A stretch of DNA of 64,000 bases from Curtobacterium pusillum (GCF_007680845.1 NZ_VEIY01000004.1:248001-312000); one strand, 5' to 3'; counted from the stretch's first letter, positions 17,102 to 26,636 are shown. A program made the numbers and translations. The notes: generated by a model not told the origin, from the sequence alone.

Positions 17102-19468
17102 TCAGTCCGTCAGGACCGTCGCGTCGTCCGCGGCGCGCTTCCGGCGCACGGCGACCAGCGCGACGATGCCCGCGAGGACCAGGACGCCAGCGGCGATGCC
17201 GGGCCACAGCAGCTCCGCGTCCGTGTAGGCGAGCGGGCCGGACGCGTTCGTCGGGACGGTGGTGTCGACCACGCCGTCGCCGTCGGTGTCCGCACCGGTG
17301 CCGCCACCGGGTGTCGTGCCCGGCGTCGTCGGGTCGGTCCCGTCCATCGGGTCCGTCGGGTCGGCGGGGTCGGTCGGGTCGGCGGGGTCGGTCGGGTCCA
17401 CCGCGGCCGGGAGTGGGATCGACACCGCGAGGGTGATCGTCTGCCCACCCGGCAGTGTGACGACGAGCGGCTCCTGGGTCGTGGCGGCCGGGGAGACCGC
17501 GGCTGCCAGCGCTGTCGCCGCACCGGTGCGCAGTGCGGCGGTCGGCTCGGCCGCCACCGCTCCGGGCACGGTGAAGGTCAGCGTCGCGCGTCCCTGCTCG
17601 TCGCCCTTGTCGACCACGGTCGGGTCGATGGCGGCCGTCGCGAGCTCGACGTCCCCGGCGCTGACGGACACGGTGCCCGCCGTCGCCGGGTCGTCGCTCG
17701 AGAACACGAGCGAGGAGAGCGCCAGGGTGACCTCGTCGCCGGGCTGGAACCCGCCGGCCGGGGTCGGCGTGACCGTGGCTCCGACGGCGCGCTGGTCGGT
17801 CGGCGGGGCGACGGCCTCGCCCTGCTGCGCGGTGAAGTAGTCCACCTGCGCCTGCAGGTCCACCTGGCCCGAGTCGGCCTTGTTCGTGCCGGTCGCGAAG
17901 GCGGCGAAGTTGTCGCCACCGGTCGACAGGAACGAGTTGACGGTGACCTTGAGCGTGTCGGTGGCGGCGATCGCCTTCCCGTCCAACGTAATCGCGGTGA
18001 TGCGCTCGCCACGGCCCTTCGCGGGGTCGTAGGTGTACGCGAAGCCGTTGGAGACGCCGAGCTTGAGGAACGGACGCTCGAGGCCGTCTGGCTGCCACTG
18101 CTGCTCGAGCGCGGCCTTGATCTGGGCGCCGGTCATGTCCTCGGTGACGAGGGTGTTCGCGAACGGCTGGACGAGGGCGGCCTCCTTGTAGGTGACCGTG
18201 CCGTCCGGGTCGCCGGCACCGCTCGACGCGAAGAGCATGTCGGTGCGGAGTCCGCCGGTGTTCATGAACGCGACCTGCGAGCCGTTGCGCTCGGTGGCGG
18301 CGCGCTGCACTTCGGCGATGTAGTTGCCGAGGTTCGACTCGCCACCGCGGTTCTCCGAGGTGCGGTCGGACTGCACGGCGTGGCGGAAGTCGGCGGTGAT
18401 GGAGCCGAGCTTCTCGGAGCCCTTGACGTCGGCGACGGCCTTCGCGGCGGTCACGATGCCGGCGACGGCGTTGGTCGACGTCGGGTCGGCAGGGACGCTG
18501 GTCTCCGCGTTGATCGACTTCACCTCGGAGGTGATGCCGGTCAGCTTCTTGTCCGCGCCGACGGTGAGGCGCAGGTGGCCGTAGTTGACGCCTTACGAGC
18601 CCGTCTGGATCACCGGACGGAGCGTGCCGCCCGGGCCGGCGATCGAGTGGTCGTACGTCGCGTGCGTGTGCGCGGACACGATCGCGGCGACCTTCGACGA
18701 GACGCCCGAGGTGATCCTGGCGAACGCCCCGGTGCCGGTCGCGTCGGCGATGTTGCCGGTCGTGGCACCTGCGTGCACGAGGAGCACGAGGACGTCCGCC
18801 TCGCCGTTGCCGGTGTCGCCGTCGGTCAGCTGGTCGGCGTACCGGTTCACCTGGCTGACGATCGGCGCCATGGCGAGGCCCTCGACCCCGCCGGGGCTGA
18901 CGAGCCCGGGGATGAGGTCCTCGGTGGTCGCACCGATGAAGCCGACCTTGACGCCGCCCTTCTCGACGACCTGGTACGGGGTGAAGGCGGGGTCGGTGGT
19001 GCCGGTCTTCACGATGTTCGCCGAGATGTACGGCCACTCGGCACGGTCCTCGATGCGACCGGTCAGGTCGTCCTGGCCCTTGTCGAGTTCGTGGTTGCCG
19101 ATCGCGCTGACGTCGAGGTCCATCGCGTTGAGCGCATCGATCGTCGGCGCGTCCTCCTGGATGAGCGAGGTGAACGTCGAAGCGCCGACGTTGTCGCCGA
19201 CGCTGGCGAAGATCGTGTTCGGGTTCGCCTCGCGGTACGACTGCACGACCGAGGCGAGCTTCGCGGCACCGGCGGCCTTGTCGGCCGTGGTCCCCTCGGA
19301 CTCGATGCGACCGTGGAAGTCGTTGACGTCGAGGATGTCGATCGTGGTGTCGCCCTCGGCGGCGAGTGCGGCGGACGGGACGGACAGGGCGATGAGTACG
19401 CCGGCGGTGGCCAGGGCGGCCCCGCCGACGCGGCGCCGTCGACGGCGCGGGGGAGTGTGAGCGTTCAT
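17102..19468 (-). pseudogene. Surface-anchored 5'-nucleotidase/UshA-type phosphoesterase, interrupted by an in-frame TAA
   Basis: One reading frame of 788 codons broken only by TAA at codon 292 (18593-18595). Before it: signal peptide, then the metallophosphoesterase motifs DVNDFHGR, GDNVGAS, GNHELD and AHTHATYDH. After it: the 5'-nucleotidase C-terminal domain (QVAFMNTGGLRTDM onward), an Ig-like region, a PTDPAD-repeat linker with a DTDGDGVVD calcium-type repeat, and a cell-wall sorting-like end (LAYTD, membrane helix, RRKR). At the stop the family has GSYG, so a Tyr codon (TAC or TAT) changed by one base to TAA. Such enzymes release phosphate and nucleosides outside the cell. The gene may be a fresh pseudogene, be read through, or carry a sequencing error. 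Confidence 0.88.
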
Positions 19469-19549
19469 CGGCGACGGACCTATGAGAACCCACAGCAGGC
19501 GCGCCAGTGTGCGCCGCAACACGTCACGCGTTGTTCACAGGGGCGTCCG

Positions 19550-21364
19550 TCAGTCGCGGCCGAGCGCTCCCTTGACCCGCTCGACGGCCTCGGTGGCCAT
19601 CGCCTTGGCGGAGTCCTTCACGACACCGAGTTCGACCGGGTCGCCCTTGAGCAGGCTCTTCGCCGTGTTGATGGCGTACTCGGCGGTGATGTGCGGTGGG
19701 AGCGGCGGCACGTTCCGGCTGACGAAGGCGTCGATGAGCGTCACGCCGGGGTTCTCGAACGCGCGGCGGACGGCGTCCTCGACCTCGTCGTCCGCGTGCA
19801 CGGCGATCCCGGTGAACCCGAGCAGCTCGGCGTAGCCGGCGTAGTCCATCGTCTCGACGTCCTGCGACCCGCGCCACATCGGGTTGCCGTCCTCGGTCCG
19901 CATCTCCCACGAGACCTGGCCGAGGTCGTCGTTGTGCATGACCACGATCACGAGCTGCTGGTTCGGCCAGTCCCGCATGTACTTCTTCACGGTGATCAGC
20001 TCGTTCATCCCGAGCATCTGGAAGGCGCCGTCGCCGATCGTGCACACGGCGGGGCGGTCCGGGAAGGCGAACTTGGCGGTGACCGCGTAGGGCATCGCCG
20101 CGAGCATCGTGGCCAGACGGCCGGACAGGTCGCCGCGCATGCCGCGGCGCAGGCGGATGTGGTGGCCGTACCAGTCGGCGGTGGTGCCGGCGTCGCAGGT
20201 CACCGTGACGCCCTCGGGCAGGTGCTCGTTGACCGCACGGATCACCCGGCGCGGGTTCACGCCGTCGTCGTACGCGACCTCGGCCTGGCGGGCCATCTCC
20301 GCCTCCCACTCGCGCATCTCGCCCGCGAGCCGCTCCTGCCAGGAGCGGTCCTCGGTCGTCTCGAGCAGGGGCAGCACGGCGTCGAGCGTGGCGCCGACGT
20401 CGCCCCAGAGGTTGAGCTCGGTCGGGTAGCGCAGTCCGAGCTGCTCCGGCTTGATGTCGACCTGCACACCACGCGCCTGCCCGGTCGCCGGCAGGTACTC
20501 GCCGTACGGGTAGTTCGTGCCGAGGAGCACGATCGTGTCGCACTCCTTGATCTGGGTCAGGCTCGGCCGGGACCCGAGCAGGCCGACCTGCTGCGTGTGG
20601 TGCGGGACGTCGGAAGGGACGACGTCCTTGCCGCGCAGTGCCGTGATGATCCCCGCGCCGGTCTTCTCGGCCGCCGCGAGCACCTGGTCGGTGGCGCCCC
20701 GGGCACCGGCACCGACGAGGAACGTGATCCGTTCCCCGGCGTTGAGGATCTCGGCGAACTTCGCGATGTCGTCGGCCGGCGGCGTGATCCGGGTCGACGC
20801 GGGGACGTCGCTCGACCGGGAGACCCAGTGCTCGGCGGCGGGAGCCTCGTACGCCATCGCCTGCACGTCGTGGGGCAGCACGACGACCGCGGGCTGCTTC
20901 CGGAGCATCGCCGTCCGGAACGCCGTGTCCACGACGACCCCGACGGCGCCCGGTGAGGCCACGGTCTGGACGTAGCAGGCGACGTCGGCGAACACCCGTT
21001 CGAGGTTCGACTCCTGCTGGGTGAACGTGCCGATCGACGCCAGGCCCTGCTGTCCCACGATCGCGACGACGGGCTGGTTGTCCATCTGCGCGTCGTACAG
21101 GCCGTTGAGCAGGTGGAAGGCGCCGGGGCTCGACGTGGCGACGCACACGCCGACCTCGCCGGTGAACTTCGCGTGCGCGGTCGCCATCAGCGCCGCGATC
21201 TCCTCGTGCGTCGGCCGGACGTACTCGAGCGCCCGTTCCGAGTCGTCGGCCTTGCCGAGCGCCCCGTCGAACGCGCCGATCCCGTCACCGGGGTAGCCGA
21301 ACACGCGGGTCACGCCCCAGGCCTTGATGCGGTCGATGACGAAGTCGCTCACGGTCGTGCTCAT
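19550..21364 (-). CDS. poxB: Thiamine-diphosphate enzyme, pyruvate oxidase/dehydrogenase (PoxB-like)
   Basis: A 604-residue three-domain ThDP enzyme. The N-terminal domain has the activating glutamate in RPTHEEIAAL (Glu 54); the middle domain resembles the FAD/DHS-like fold; the C-terminal domain has the ThDP motif GDG at 444-446 followed about 27 residues later by HNDDLGQV. It lacks the long C-terminal lipid-binding segment that can be recognised in E. coli PoxB with certainty, so quinone coupling is inferred. The probable reaction is oxidative decarboxylation of pyruvate to acetate. Some relatives are annotated only as ThDP-requiring proteins. It stands alone; the start is ATG 21364. Confidence 0.85.
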   Translation of the reverse strand: MSTTVSDFVIDRIKAWGVTRVFGYPGDGIGAFDGALGKADDSERALEYVRPTHEEIAALMATAHAKFTGEVGVCVATSSPGAFHLLNGLYDAQMDNQPVVAIVGQQGLASIGTFTQQESNLERVFADVACYVQTVASPGAVGVVVDTAFRTAMLRKQPAVVVLPHDVQAMAYEAPAAEHWVSRSSDVPASTRITPPADDIAKFAEILNAGERITFLVGAGARGATDQVLAAAEKTGAGIITALRGKDVVPSDVPHHTQQVGLLGSRPSLTQIKECDTIVLLGTNYPYGEYLPATGQARGVQVDIKPEQLGLRYPTELNLWGDVGATLDAVLPLLETTEDRSWQERLAGEMREWEAEMARQAEVAYDDGVNPRRVIRAVNEHLPEGVTVTCDAGTTADWYGHHIRLRRGMRGDLSGRLATMLAAMPYAVTAKFAFPDRPAVCTIGDGAFQMLGMNELITVKKYMRDWPNQQLVIVVMHNDDLGQVSWEMRTEDGNPMWRGSQDVETMDYAGYAELLGFTGIAVHADDEVEDAVRRAFENPGVTLIDAFVSRNVPPLPPHITAEYAINTAKSLLKGDPVELGVVKDSAKAMATEAVERVKGALGRD

Positions 21365-21397
21365 GCGACCACCGTGCTCGGTGCTCCCTGAACGCGC

Positions 21398-22324
21398 TCA
21401 GGTCTCCTGGGCGATGAGGGGGCGGAGGGTGCGGTGCGCGATGCGGAGGCCCTCGAGGACCTTCTCGTCGGTGCCGCCCCAGAGCGGGTCCTCGTGCTCG
21501 ACGCTGAGGGTGCCGTCGAACCCGGCCTCGTAGAGCCGGTCGACCACGTGCGGCCAGTCGACGACACCGCGACCGGGCACCCGGAACCGCCACCAGCCCA
21601 TGTCCCACGGGTCGTCGCCCTTGTCGACCTTGCCGAAGAACCCGTACTCGTTCCGCTTCGCCGGGAACAGCTCGAGGTCCTTCGCCTGCGCGTGCACGAT
21701 GTGCTCGGCGAAAGGCAGGATCGTCTCGACCGGGTCGATGCCGATCCAGGTCAGGTGCGACGGGTCCCAGTTGAGGCCGAACCCGAGCCCGGTGACCCAG
21801 GACCAGAGCTCCGGGGAGTACGCGAGGTTGCCCGGGTAGCCGTCGGGGTGCCAGCCCTCCATCACGCAGTTCTCGATGATGAGCGTGACGCCGCGTTCGC
21901 CGGCGTAGTCGACCAGTTCCGGCAGCACCTGGTCGCCGAGACGCATGTTCTCGCGGACCGACTTCGTGTTGTCGCGGCCGATGAACGTGCCGACGTACGG
22001 CACACCGAGGACCTGCGCGGCGTCGACGGCGTGGAAGAGGTGCTGCTTGATCTCGGCCCGACGGTCGAGGTCCTGGTGCAGGTTGTTCTCGTAGTACGCG
22101 AACGCCGAGATCTCGAGCCCGGTGCGGTCCAGCAGTTCGCGCGTGGCCGTGGCGTCGTCGTCCGTGAACGTCGCGACGGGCAGGTGCGCAGCCTCGAACT
22201 CGCGACCACCCGTACCCGGCCAGACGCCGACCTCGAGCCGCTCGTAGCCCTGCTCGGCCGCGAACGCGGCGATCCGGTCGAGCGACCAGCCGGGCAGACA
22301 GGCCGTCAGCATCCCGAGCTTCAT
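21398..22324 (-). CDS. Sugar phosphate isomerase/epimerase family TIM-barrel protein
   Basis: A 308-residue AP-endonuclease-2-like barrel (MKLGMLTACLPGWSLDRIAA at the start). Likely metal ligands are in IIENCVMEG, LNWDPSHLTW, IVHAQAKD and LSVEHEDP. It differs from the barrel protein at 3.3 kb in sequence and partner arrangement. Its ATG overlaps the stop of the upstream dehydrogenase (ATGA on the minus strand), so both are made together. It probably isomerises, epimerises or dehydrates a keto-sugar or keto-inositol made by the partner. Substrate unknown. Confidence 0.88.
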   Translation of the reverse strand: MKLGMLTACLPGWSLDRIAAFAAEQGYERLEVGVWPGTGGREFEAAHLPVATFTDDDATATRELLDRTGLEISAFAYYENNLHQDLDRRAEIKQHLFHAVDAAQVLGVPYVGTFIGRDNTKSVRENMRLGDQVLPELVDYAGERGVTLIIENCVMEGWHPDGYPGNLAYSPELWSWVTGLGFGLNWDPSHLTWIGIDPVETILPFAEHIVHAQAKDLELFPAKRNEYGFFGKVDKGDDPWDMGWWRFRVPGRGVVDWPHVVDRLYEAGFDGTLSVEHEDPLWGGTDEKVLEGLRIAHRTLRPLIAQET

Positions 22325-23490
22325 CGGATCTCCTCCCACGTGCCGCCGGCCGCGCTGCCGATCACGGCGTCGATGATGTGCGCGGCACGGGCGCCGTCCG
22401 CGAACGTCGGGAGCCCCTCGGGCCACCCCGCGGGGTCGGGACCGCTCCGGACGGCGTCGTACGTGTCGGCGACGAACGCCGCGAACGCGTCGAGGTACCC
22501 CTGGGGGTGGCCGGACGGCACGAGCGCCAGGCGCCGCTGGTCGGGCACGCCCGCGGACGGGTCGCGGACGACGATCTGCGCACCCCGTTCGTTGCCGAAC
22601 CACGCCGACTCGGGCTGCTCCTGGTCGAACGCCGCCGATCCGCGGGTGCCGTCGACCTCGAACCAGAGCCGGTTCTTCCGACCCGAGGACACCTGCGAGA
22701 TGACGACGTTCCCGATGCGGCCGGACCCGGTCCGGAAGGTGGCGACGGCCGTGTCCTCCGTGGTGACCTCGGCCCGCGTCGACGCGTCGGCGATCGGGTC
22801 GGGGTCCGGCGAGCCGGAGAACGACGGGCCCGACGCCGCCGGCCGCGTGGGGTAGACGATGTCCGTGGCCGCCGAGACCGTCGCGAACTGCTCGCCCGTG
22901 ACGAACTCGACGAGGTCGCACCAGTGCGAGCCGATGTCCGCGAACGCGCGCGACACCCCGCCGGCCCCGGCGTCGACGCGCCAGCTCGAGGCGTCCTCGT
23001 CGAGCATCCAGTCCTGCAGGTAGTGGCCGTGCACCGCCAGCACGCGGCCGAGCTCGCCCGACGCGATGCGGCCGCGGATCTCGCGGACGATCGGGTGGTA
23101 CCGGTACACGAACGGCACCGTCGCGACCACCCCGGCGTCCCGCGCGGCGTCCACGAGCTCCGACGCCTGCGCGGCGTCGATGGCGAGCGGCTTCTCGCAC
23201 ACGACACTGATGCCGGCGCGGATCACGGCGAGCGCCTGCGGGTGGTGCTGGTCGTTCGGCGTGCAGATGTGCACCACGTCGGGCGCGTCCTGCAGGACCT
23301 CGTCGAGGGAGGCGTACCCGCGTGGCAGGTCGAGCTGCGCGGCGACCTGCTCGGACCGCGCCGGACTCCGGCCGAGCACCCCGAGGACCTCCGCACCGGC
23401 CGCGCGCGCGGCCCGGACGTGCACCCCGGCGATCATGCCCGTGCCGACCACGGCGACGCGGAGGCGTCGCCCTCCGTACCCACTGCTCAT
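22321..23490 (-). CDS. Gfo/Idh/MocA family oxidoreductase
   Basis: A 389-residue NAD(P)-dependent dehydrogenase: Rossmann motif VAVVGTGMIAGVH (residues about 11-23), CEKPLA near 100, and ADIGSHWCD in the C-terminal domain with the active-site histidine. A GGGAG ribosome site lies 6 nt before ATG 23490. It is the first gene of a two-gene unit with the isomerase and is divergent from zwf-like G6PD at 80 bp. No palindromic operator comparable to that at 2034 is visible in the gap. The physiological sugar is unknown. Confidence 0.9.
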   Translation of the reverse strand: MSSGYGGRRLRVAVVGTGMIAGVHVRAARAAGAEVLGVLGRSPARSEQVAAQLDLPRGYASLDEVLQDAPDVVHICTPNDQHHPQALAVIRAGISVVCEKPLAIDAAQASELVDAARDAGVVATVPFVYRYHPIVREIRGRIASGELGRVLAVHGHYLQDWMLDEDASSWRVDAGAGGVSRAFADIGSHWCDLVEFVTGEQFATVSAATDIVYPTRPAASGPSFSGSPDPDPIADASTRAEVTTEDTAVATFRTGSGRIGNVVISQVSSGRKNRLWFEVDGTRGSAAFDQEQPESAWFGNERGAQIVVRDPSAGVPDQRRLALVPSGHPQGYLDAFAAFVADTYDAVRSGPDPAGWPEGLPTFADGARAAHIIDAVIGSAAGGTWEEIR

Positions 23491-23558
23491 GGTGCTCCCT
23501 CGCGCCGGACTGGTCCCACCGTATCGGCGACTCCCGGCCACGCGCCGGAACGCGTGAG

Positions 23559-23564
23559 TACCGT
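23559..23564 (+). promoter_or_regulatory. Leaderless -10 box TACCGT
   Basis: TACCGT ends 7 nt before ATG 23572; no ribosome site precedes the ATG. Confidence 0.6.
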
Positions 23565-23571
23565 CTGGGGC

Positions 23572-24990
23572 ATGTCGAGCCTCCAGACCTCCCTGCTCAT
23601 CCTGGGCGCCAGTGGCGACCTGTCCAAGCGGCTGCTGCTGCCGGGCCTCGCGACCCTCCTCGCCGTCAAGGAGGACTGGGACGTGCAGCTCGTCGGAGCG
23701 GGTGTCGAGGACATCTCGGACGCCGACTGGAAGGCACAGGTGCGCGAGTCCTTCGAGAACGCGCAGGCATCGAAGAACGAGGACGAAGGGGCCTCGGGCG
23801 AGAGCCACCTGTCCGACCGGCTGCAGGCGGTCGTCGACGCGTCGCGCTACCGGAAGGCGGACGTGACCGACGCCGACGACCTCCGCGCGCTCCTCGGCGA
23901 GTGCGAGCACGACCCGGCGATCTACTTCGCGCTGCCGCCCGCCGTGACCGAGAAGAGCTGCGCGGTCCTCAAGGGCCTCGATCTGCCGGCCGGCACCCGG
24001 CTCGCGCTCGAGAAGCCGTTCGGCACCGACGCGTCGAGCGCAGCTGCCCTCAACGACCTGCTGCACTCGTTCCTGCCCGAGGAGCGGATCCACCGCGTCG
24101 ACCACTTCCTCGGTCGGTCCACCGTGCTCAACCTGCTCGGCCTCCGGTTCGCGAACCGGATCGTCGAGCCCCTGCTGTCGTCGTCGCACGTCGAGCGGGT
24201 CGACATCGTCTACGACGAGACCCTCGGGCTCGAGGGCCGCGCTCGGTACTACGACAAGGCCGGCGCGCTCGTGGACATGATCCAGAGCCACCTGCTGCAG
24301 GTCATGGCCGTCGTCGCGATGGAGGCGCCCGCGTCGATCGACGCCGACGACCTGCGGACGCAGAAGGAACTCGTGCTCCGGACCGTCCGGCCGTGGGGCG
24401 GCGACCCCCTGGCCGCCGGCAAGCGAGCGCGGTACACCGCGGGCACGATCGGCGACCGTGCCCTGCCGTCCTACGTCGACGAGGACGGCGTGGACCCGAC
24501 GCTCGGCACCGAGACACTGGCGCAGCTCACGCTCGAGATCGCGAACTGGCGCTGGGCCGGCGTCCCGTTCACGCTGCGCTCTGGCAAGGCACTCGGGAAG
24601 CAGCGGCGCGAGATCCTCATCACGTTCAAGGCCTCGCCGCACGTGCCCGACGGGCTCTCCGGTGCCCAGCGGCCGGACCGACTCCGCATCTGGATCGCCC
24701 CGGACGAGATGCAGCTCGAGCTCAACGTGAACGGTCCGGGCGACCCCTACACGATCGACCGCACCACGCTCGAGACGACCTTCAACCCGGGCCGGCTGAG
24801 CGCCTACGGCGAGGTCCTCGCCGGTGTCCTCGAGGGCGACGCCACCCTGTCCGTCCGCGGGGACAGCGCCGTGCAGGGCTGGAAGGTCGTCGAACCGTTC
24901 CTGCAGCTCTGGCGGGACGGCACCGCGCCGCTCGACGAGTACCCCGCCGGCTCGGAGGGACCCGAGGACTGGGACAACATCGACGCGTAG
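23572..24990 (+). CDS. zwf: Glucose-6-phosphate dehydrogenase
   Basis: A 472-residue G6PD. The NADP-binding loop is GASGDLSKR near residues 12-20; LEKPFG carries the conserved lysine; RVDHFLGRS holds the catalytic pair Asp 177-His 178. The C-terminal part has the expected substrate loop and the GWKVVEP end motif. It oxidises glucose 6-phosphate to 6-phosphogluconolactone in the pentose phosphate pathway. It stands alone rather than with tal/tkt/opcA, so it may be a second copy related to the G6PD-like dehydrogenases found in sugar clusters. Start set by the leaderless promoter at 23559. Confidence 0.9.
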   Translation: MSSLQTSLLILGASGDLSKRLLLPGLATLLAVKEDWDVQLVGAGVEDISDADWKAQVRESFENAQASKNEDEGASGESHLSDRLQAVVDASRYRKADVTDADDLRALLGECEHDPAIYFALPPAVTEKSCAVLKGLDLPAGTRLALEKPFGTDASSAAALNDLLHSFLPEERIHRVDHFLGRSTVLNLLGLRFANRIVEPLLSSSHVERVDIVYDETLGLEGRARYYDKAGALVDMIQSHLLQVMAVVAMEAPASIDADDLRTQKELVLRTVRPWGGDPLAAGKRARYTAGTIGDRALPSYVDEDGVDPTLGTETLAQLTLEIANWRWAGVPFTLRSGKALGKQRREILITFKASPHVPDGLSGAQRPDRLRIWIAPDEMQLELNVNGPGDPYTIDRTTLETTFNPGRLSAYGEVLAGVLEGDATLSVRGDSAVQGWKVVEPFLQLWRDGTAPLDEYPAGSEGPEDWDNIDA

Positions 24991-25001
24991 CGTTCCCGGA
25001 C

Positions 25002-25787
25002 GTGACCACGATCGACGATGTCCTCCAGACCGTTCCCGAACCCGCCGGAGCCGACGTCCGCGTCGACGCCGTCCGCTACGACCACGAGGGCACGCCCTTG
25101 CTCGGCGTCCTCGCGAAGGACGCGGCCGTCTCCGGTCCGCGCCCCGCGGTGCTCGTCGTGCACGACTGGCACGGGGTCAACGAGCACGTGGAGGCGCGCG
25201 TCACCATGCTCGCCCGGCTCGGCTACGTCGCGTTCGGTGCTGACGTGTACGGCGAGGGCGTCCGGCCCGGTGACGACACCGCTGCGCAGGTCGCCGGGTC
25301 GTTCTACCAGGACCTCCCGCTCATGCGCGCCCGGGTCCGGGCCGGCCTCGACCGCCTGCTCGAGGACCCGGACGTCGACCCCGCCCGGGTCGTGGTGATG
25401 GGCTACTGCTTCGGCGGCTCGGCTGCGCTCGAACTCGCCCGTTCCGGTGCCGAGCTCGTCGGGGCGGTCGCCTTCCACGGGGCCCTGATCGCGCACGACC
25501 CGTCCGACGCGGCCGACATCCGCGCGAAGCTCCTCGTGCTCACCGGCGGCTCCGACCCGGTGGTGCCCGATGCCGCGGTCGCGGCGTGGCAGGACGAGAT
25601 GCGTGCAACGCCGTCCGTCGACTGGCAGGTCGTCACGTACGCCGGCGCCATGCACGCGTTCGCCGTGCCGGGCACGGACGCGCCGGACCACGGCGCGCAG
25701 TACCAGGAGCGGGCCGACCGTCGATCGTGGCGGGCGCTCGAGGTGTTCCTCGCCGAGGTCTTCGACGAGGAGCTCGTCGCGCTCTGA
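25002..25787 (+). CDS. Dienelactone hydrolase family protein
   Basis: A 261-residue alpha/beta hydrolase. The nucleophile is the cysteine in GYCFGGSA, typical of dienelactone hydrolases; the acid is in LVLTGGSDPVVP and the histidine in AGAMHAFAVPG. Family members open lactones or hydrolyse esters in the cytosol. GTG 25002 follows the G6PD stop by 11 bp, so the two may be cotranscribed. One idea is a role in lactone handling after G6PD, but that is inference. The real substrate is unknown. Confidence 0.85.
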   Translation: MTTIDDVLQTVPEPAGADVRVDAVRYDHEGTPLLGVLAKDAAVSGPRPAVLVVHDWHGVNEHVEARVTMLARLGYVAFGADVYGEGVRPGDDTAAQVAGSFYQDLPLMRARVRAGLDRLLEDPDVDPARVVVMGYCFGGSAALELARSGAELVGAVAFHGALIAHDPSDAADIRAKLLVLTGGSDPVVPDAAVAAWQDEMRATPSVDWQVVTYAGAMHAFAVPGTDAPDHGAQYQERADRRSWRALEVFLAEVFDEELVAL

Positions 25788-25825
25788 GGCCCGACACGCC
25801 GACGGCGACGCCCGGGCCCGCTCGA

Positions 25826-25855
25826 TTGGCGCCCGGGCCGCCGCTGTTGTAGAGT
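25826..25855 (+). promoter_or_regulatory. tRNA-Arg promoter
   Basis: TTGGCG at 25826-25831 and TAGAGT at 25850-25855 are 18 bp apart and lie 21 bp before the mature tRNA. Confidence 0.6.
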
Positions 25856-25876
25856 CTTCCACGGCCGCAAGGCCAC

Positions 25877-25949
25877 GCGCTCGTAGCTCAATGGATAGAG
25901 CATCTGACTACGGATCAGAAGGTTGGGGGTTCGAGTCCCTTCGAGCGCA
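25877..25949 (+). tRNA. tRNA-Arg (anticodon ACG)
   Basis: A 73-nt cloverleaf: acceptor GCGCTCG/CGAGCGC, D arm GCTC/GAGC, anticodon stem TCTGA/TCAGA with loop CTACGGA (anticodon ACG), T loop TTCGAGT, discriminator A. The T stem has two G-U pairs. CCA is not encoded. The A at position 34 would be edited to inosine so that CGU, CGC and CGA are read. A strong terminator follows. No integrase or direct repeat of the tRNA end is visible here. Confidence 0.97.
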
Positions 25950-25980
25950 CAGTGTCCGTCCGACGGCACGACATCGAACA

Positions 25981-26018
25981 GACGAAGGGCCCCGGCGGGA
26001 ACGCCGGGGCCCTTCGTC
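25981..26018 (+). terminator. Terminator after tRNA-Arg
   Basis: A 17-bp perfect stem (GACGAAGGGCCCCGGCG and its complement) closed by a GGAA loop, 31 bp after the tRNA and also 37 bp past the end of the convergent tetR gene, so it can serve both. Confidence 0.85.
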
Positions 26019-26055
26019 GTCCGGCCGTCAGCGCGGCCTCGTCAGCGCGGCCCCA

Positions 26056-26616
26056 TCACCGCGGCAACCCCGTCACCCCGCGGCAGCTCCGCAGGAAGGA
26101 CGCCGCCAGCGTCTCCTCGTCGTCGAGGTACCCCGCCACCATCGCCCCGTCCCGCAGCAGCATGAGGTCCGCCGCGACCCCGGCCGGGTCGGCGAGACCG
26201 AGCGGGCGGACGATCTGCTCGAACGTGTCCTTGCACCACGTGCGGTGTCGCTGCACCATCTGGCGCACCGCGCTGTCCGGGTCCGGGTACTCGGCGGCGG
26301 CGTTGATGAACGGGCAGCCGCGGAAGCCGGGCTCGCACGCCATGGTGCCGAGGCCGCCGGCGATGAGCGCGAAGGTCTGGTCGGGGTCGCCGTCCGCGTG
26401 CTCGATGGCCGCGCCGATGCCGGCCCGTTCGAGTTCGGCCCGTCGTTCGAGGTGCGCGACGACCAGGTCGTCCTTGCTCTTGAAGTGCCGGTAGAAGGTC
26501 ACCTTGGTGGTGCCCGCTCGTTCGATGACGCGGTCGACGCTGACGGCCCGGAGGCCCTGCGCGTAGAACAGCTCGGTCGCGGCCTCGACGAGCCGATCAC
26601 GCATGGACACCTTCAC
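26056..26616 (-). CDS. TetR family transcriptional regulator
   Basis: A 186-residue TetR protein with the helix-turn-helix LVEAATELFYAQG and VIERAGTTKVTFYRHF (recognition helix at about 38-50). The C-terminal part contains GFRGCPFINAAAEYPDP, typical of a large actinobacterial TetR subgroup with several cysteines (here in CEPGFRGC and RTWC). GTG 26616 is preferred because TAGGAT ends 6 nt upstream of it; GTG 26619 and ATG 26604 are also in frame. It follows the GCS2-like ligase gene by about 20 bp. Target unknown; the cysteines might allow redox sensing, which is speculation. Confidence 0.9.
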   Translation of the reverse strand: MKVSMRDRLVEAATELFYAQGLRAVSVDRVIERAGTTKVTFYRHFKSKDDLVVAHLERRAELERAGIGAAIEHADGDPDQTFALIAGGLGTMACEPGFRGCPFINAAAEYPDPDSAVRQMVQRHRTWCKDTFEQIVRPLGLADPAGVAADLMLLRDGAMVAGYLDDEETLAASFLRSCRGVTGLPR

Positions 26617-26622
26617 CACACG

Positions 26623-26628
26623 ATCCTA
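26623..26628 (-). promoter_or_regulatory. Leaderless -10 box TAGGAT (tetR)
   Basis: Read on the minus strand, TAGGAT ends 6 nt before GTG 26616. Confidence 0.5.
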
Positions 26629-26636
26629 CGGCGCGG

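Noticed and set aside
18593-18595. Reading the nucleotidase as two separate genes
   Set aside because: The frame stays the same across the stop and the codons on either side match one family motif, so a single interrupted gene is the simpler reading.
16955-20956. A 1333-residue plus-strand frame opposite the nucleotidase and the PoxB-like gene
   Set aside because: Long open frames opposite GC-rich genes are expected; the translation is low in complexity and without motifs.
25877-25949. tRNA-Arg as a possible attachment site of an integrated element
   Set aside because: No integrase and no direct repeat of the tRNA 3' end is visible within the window; neighbours on both sides are ordinary chromosomal genes.
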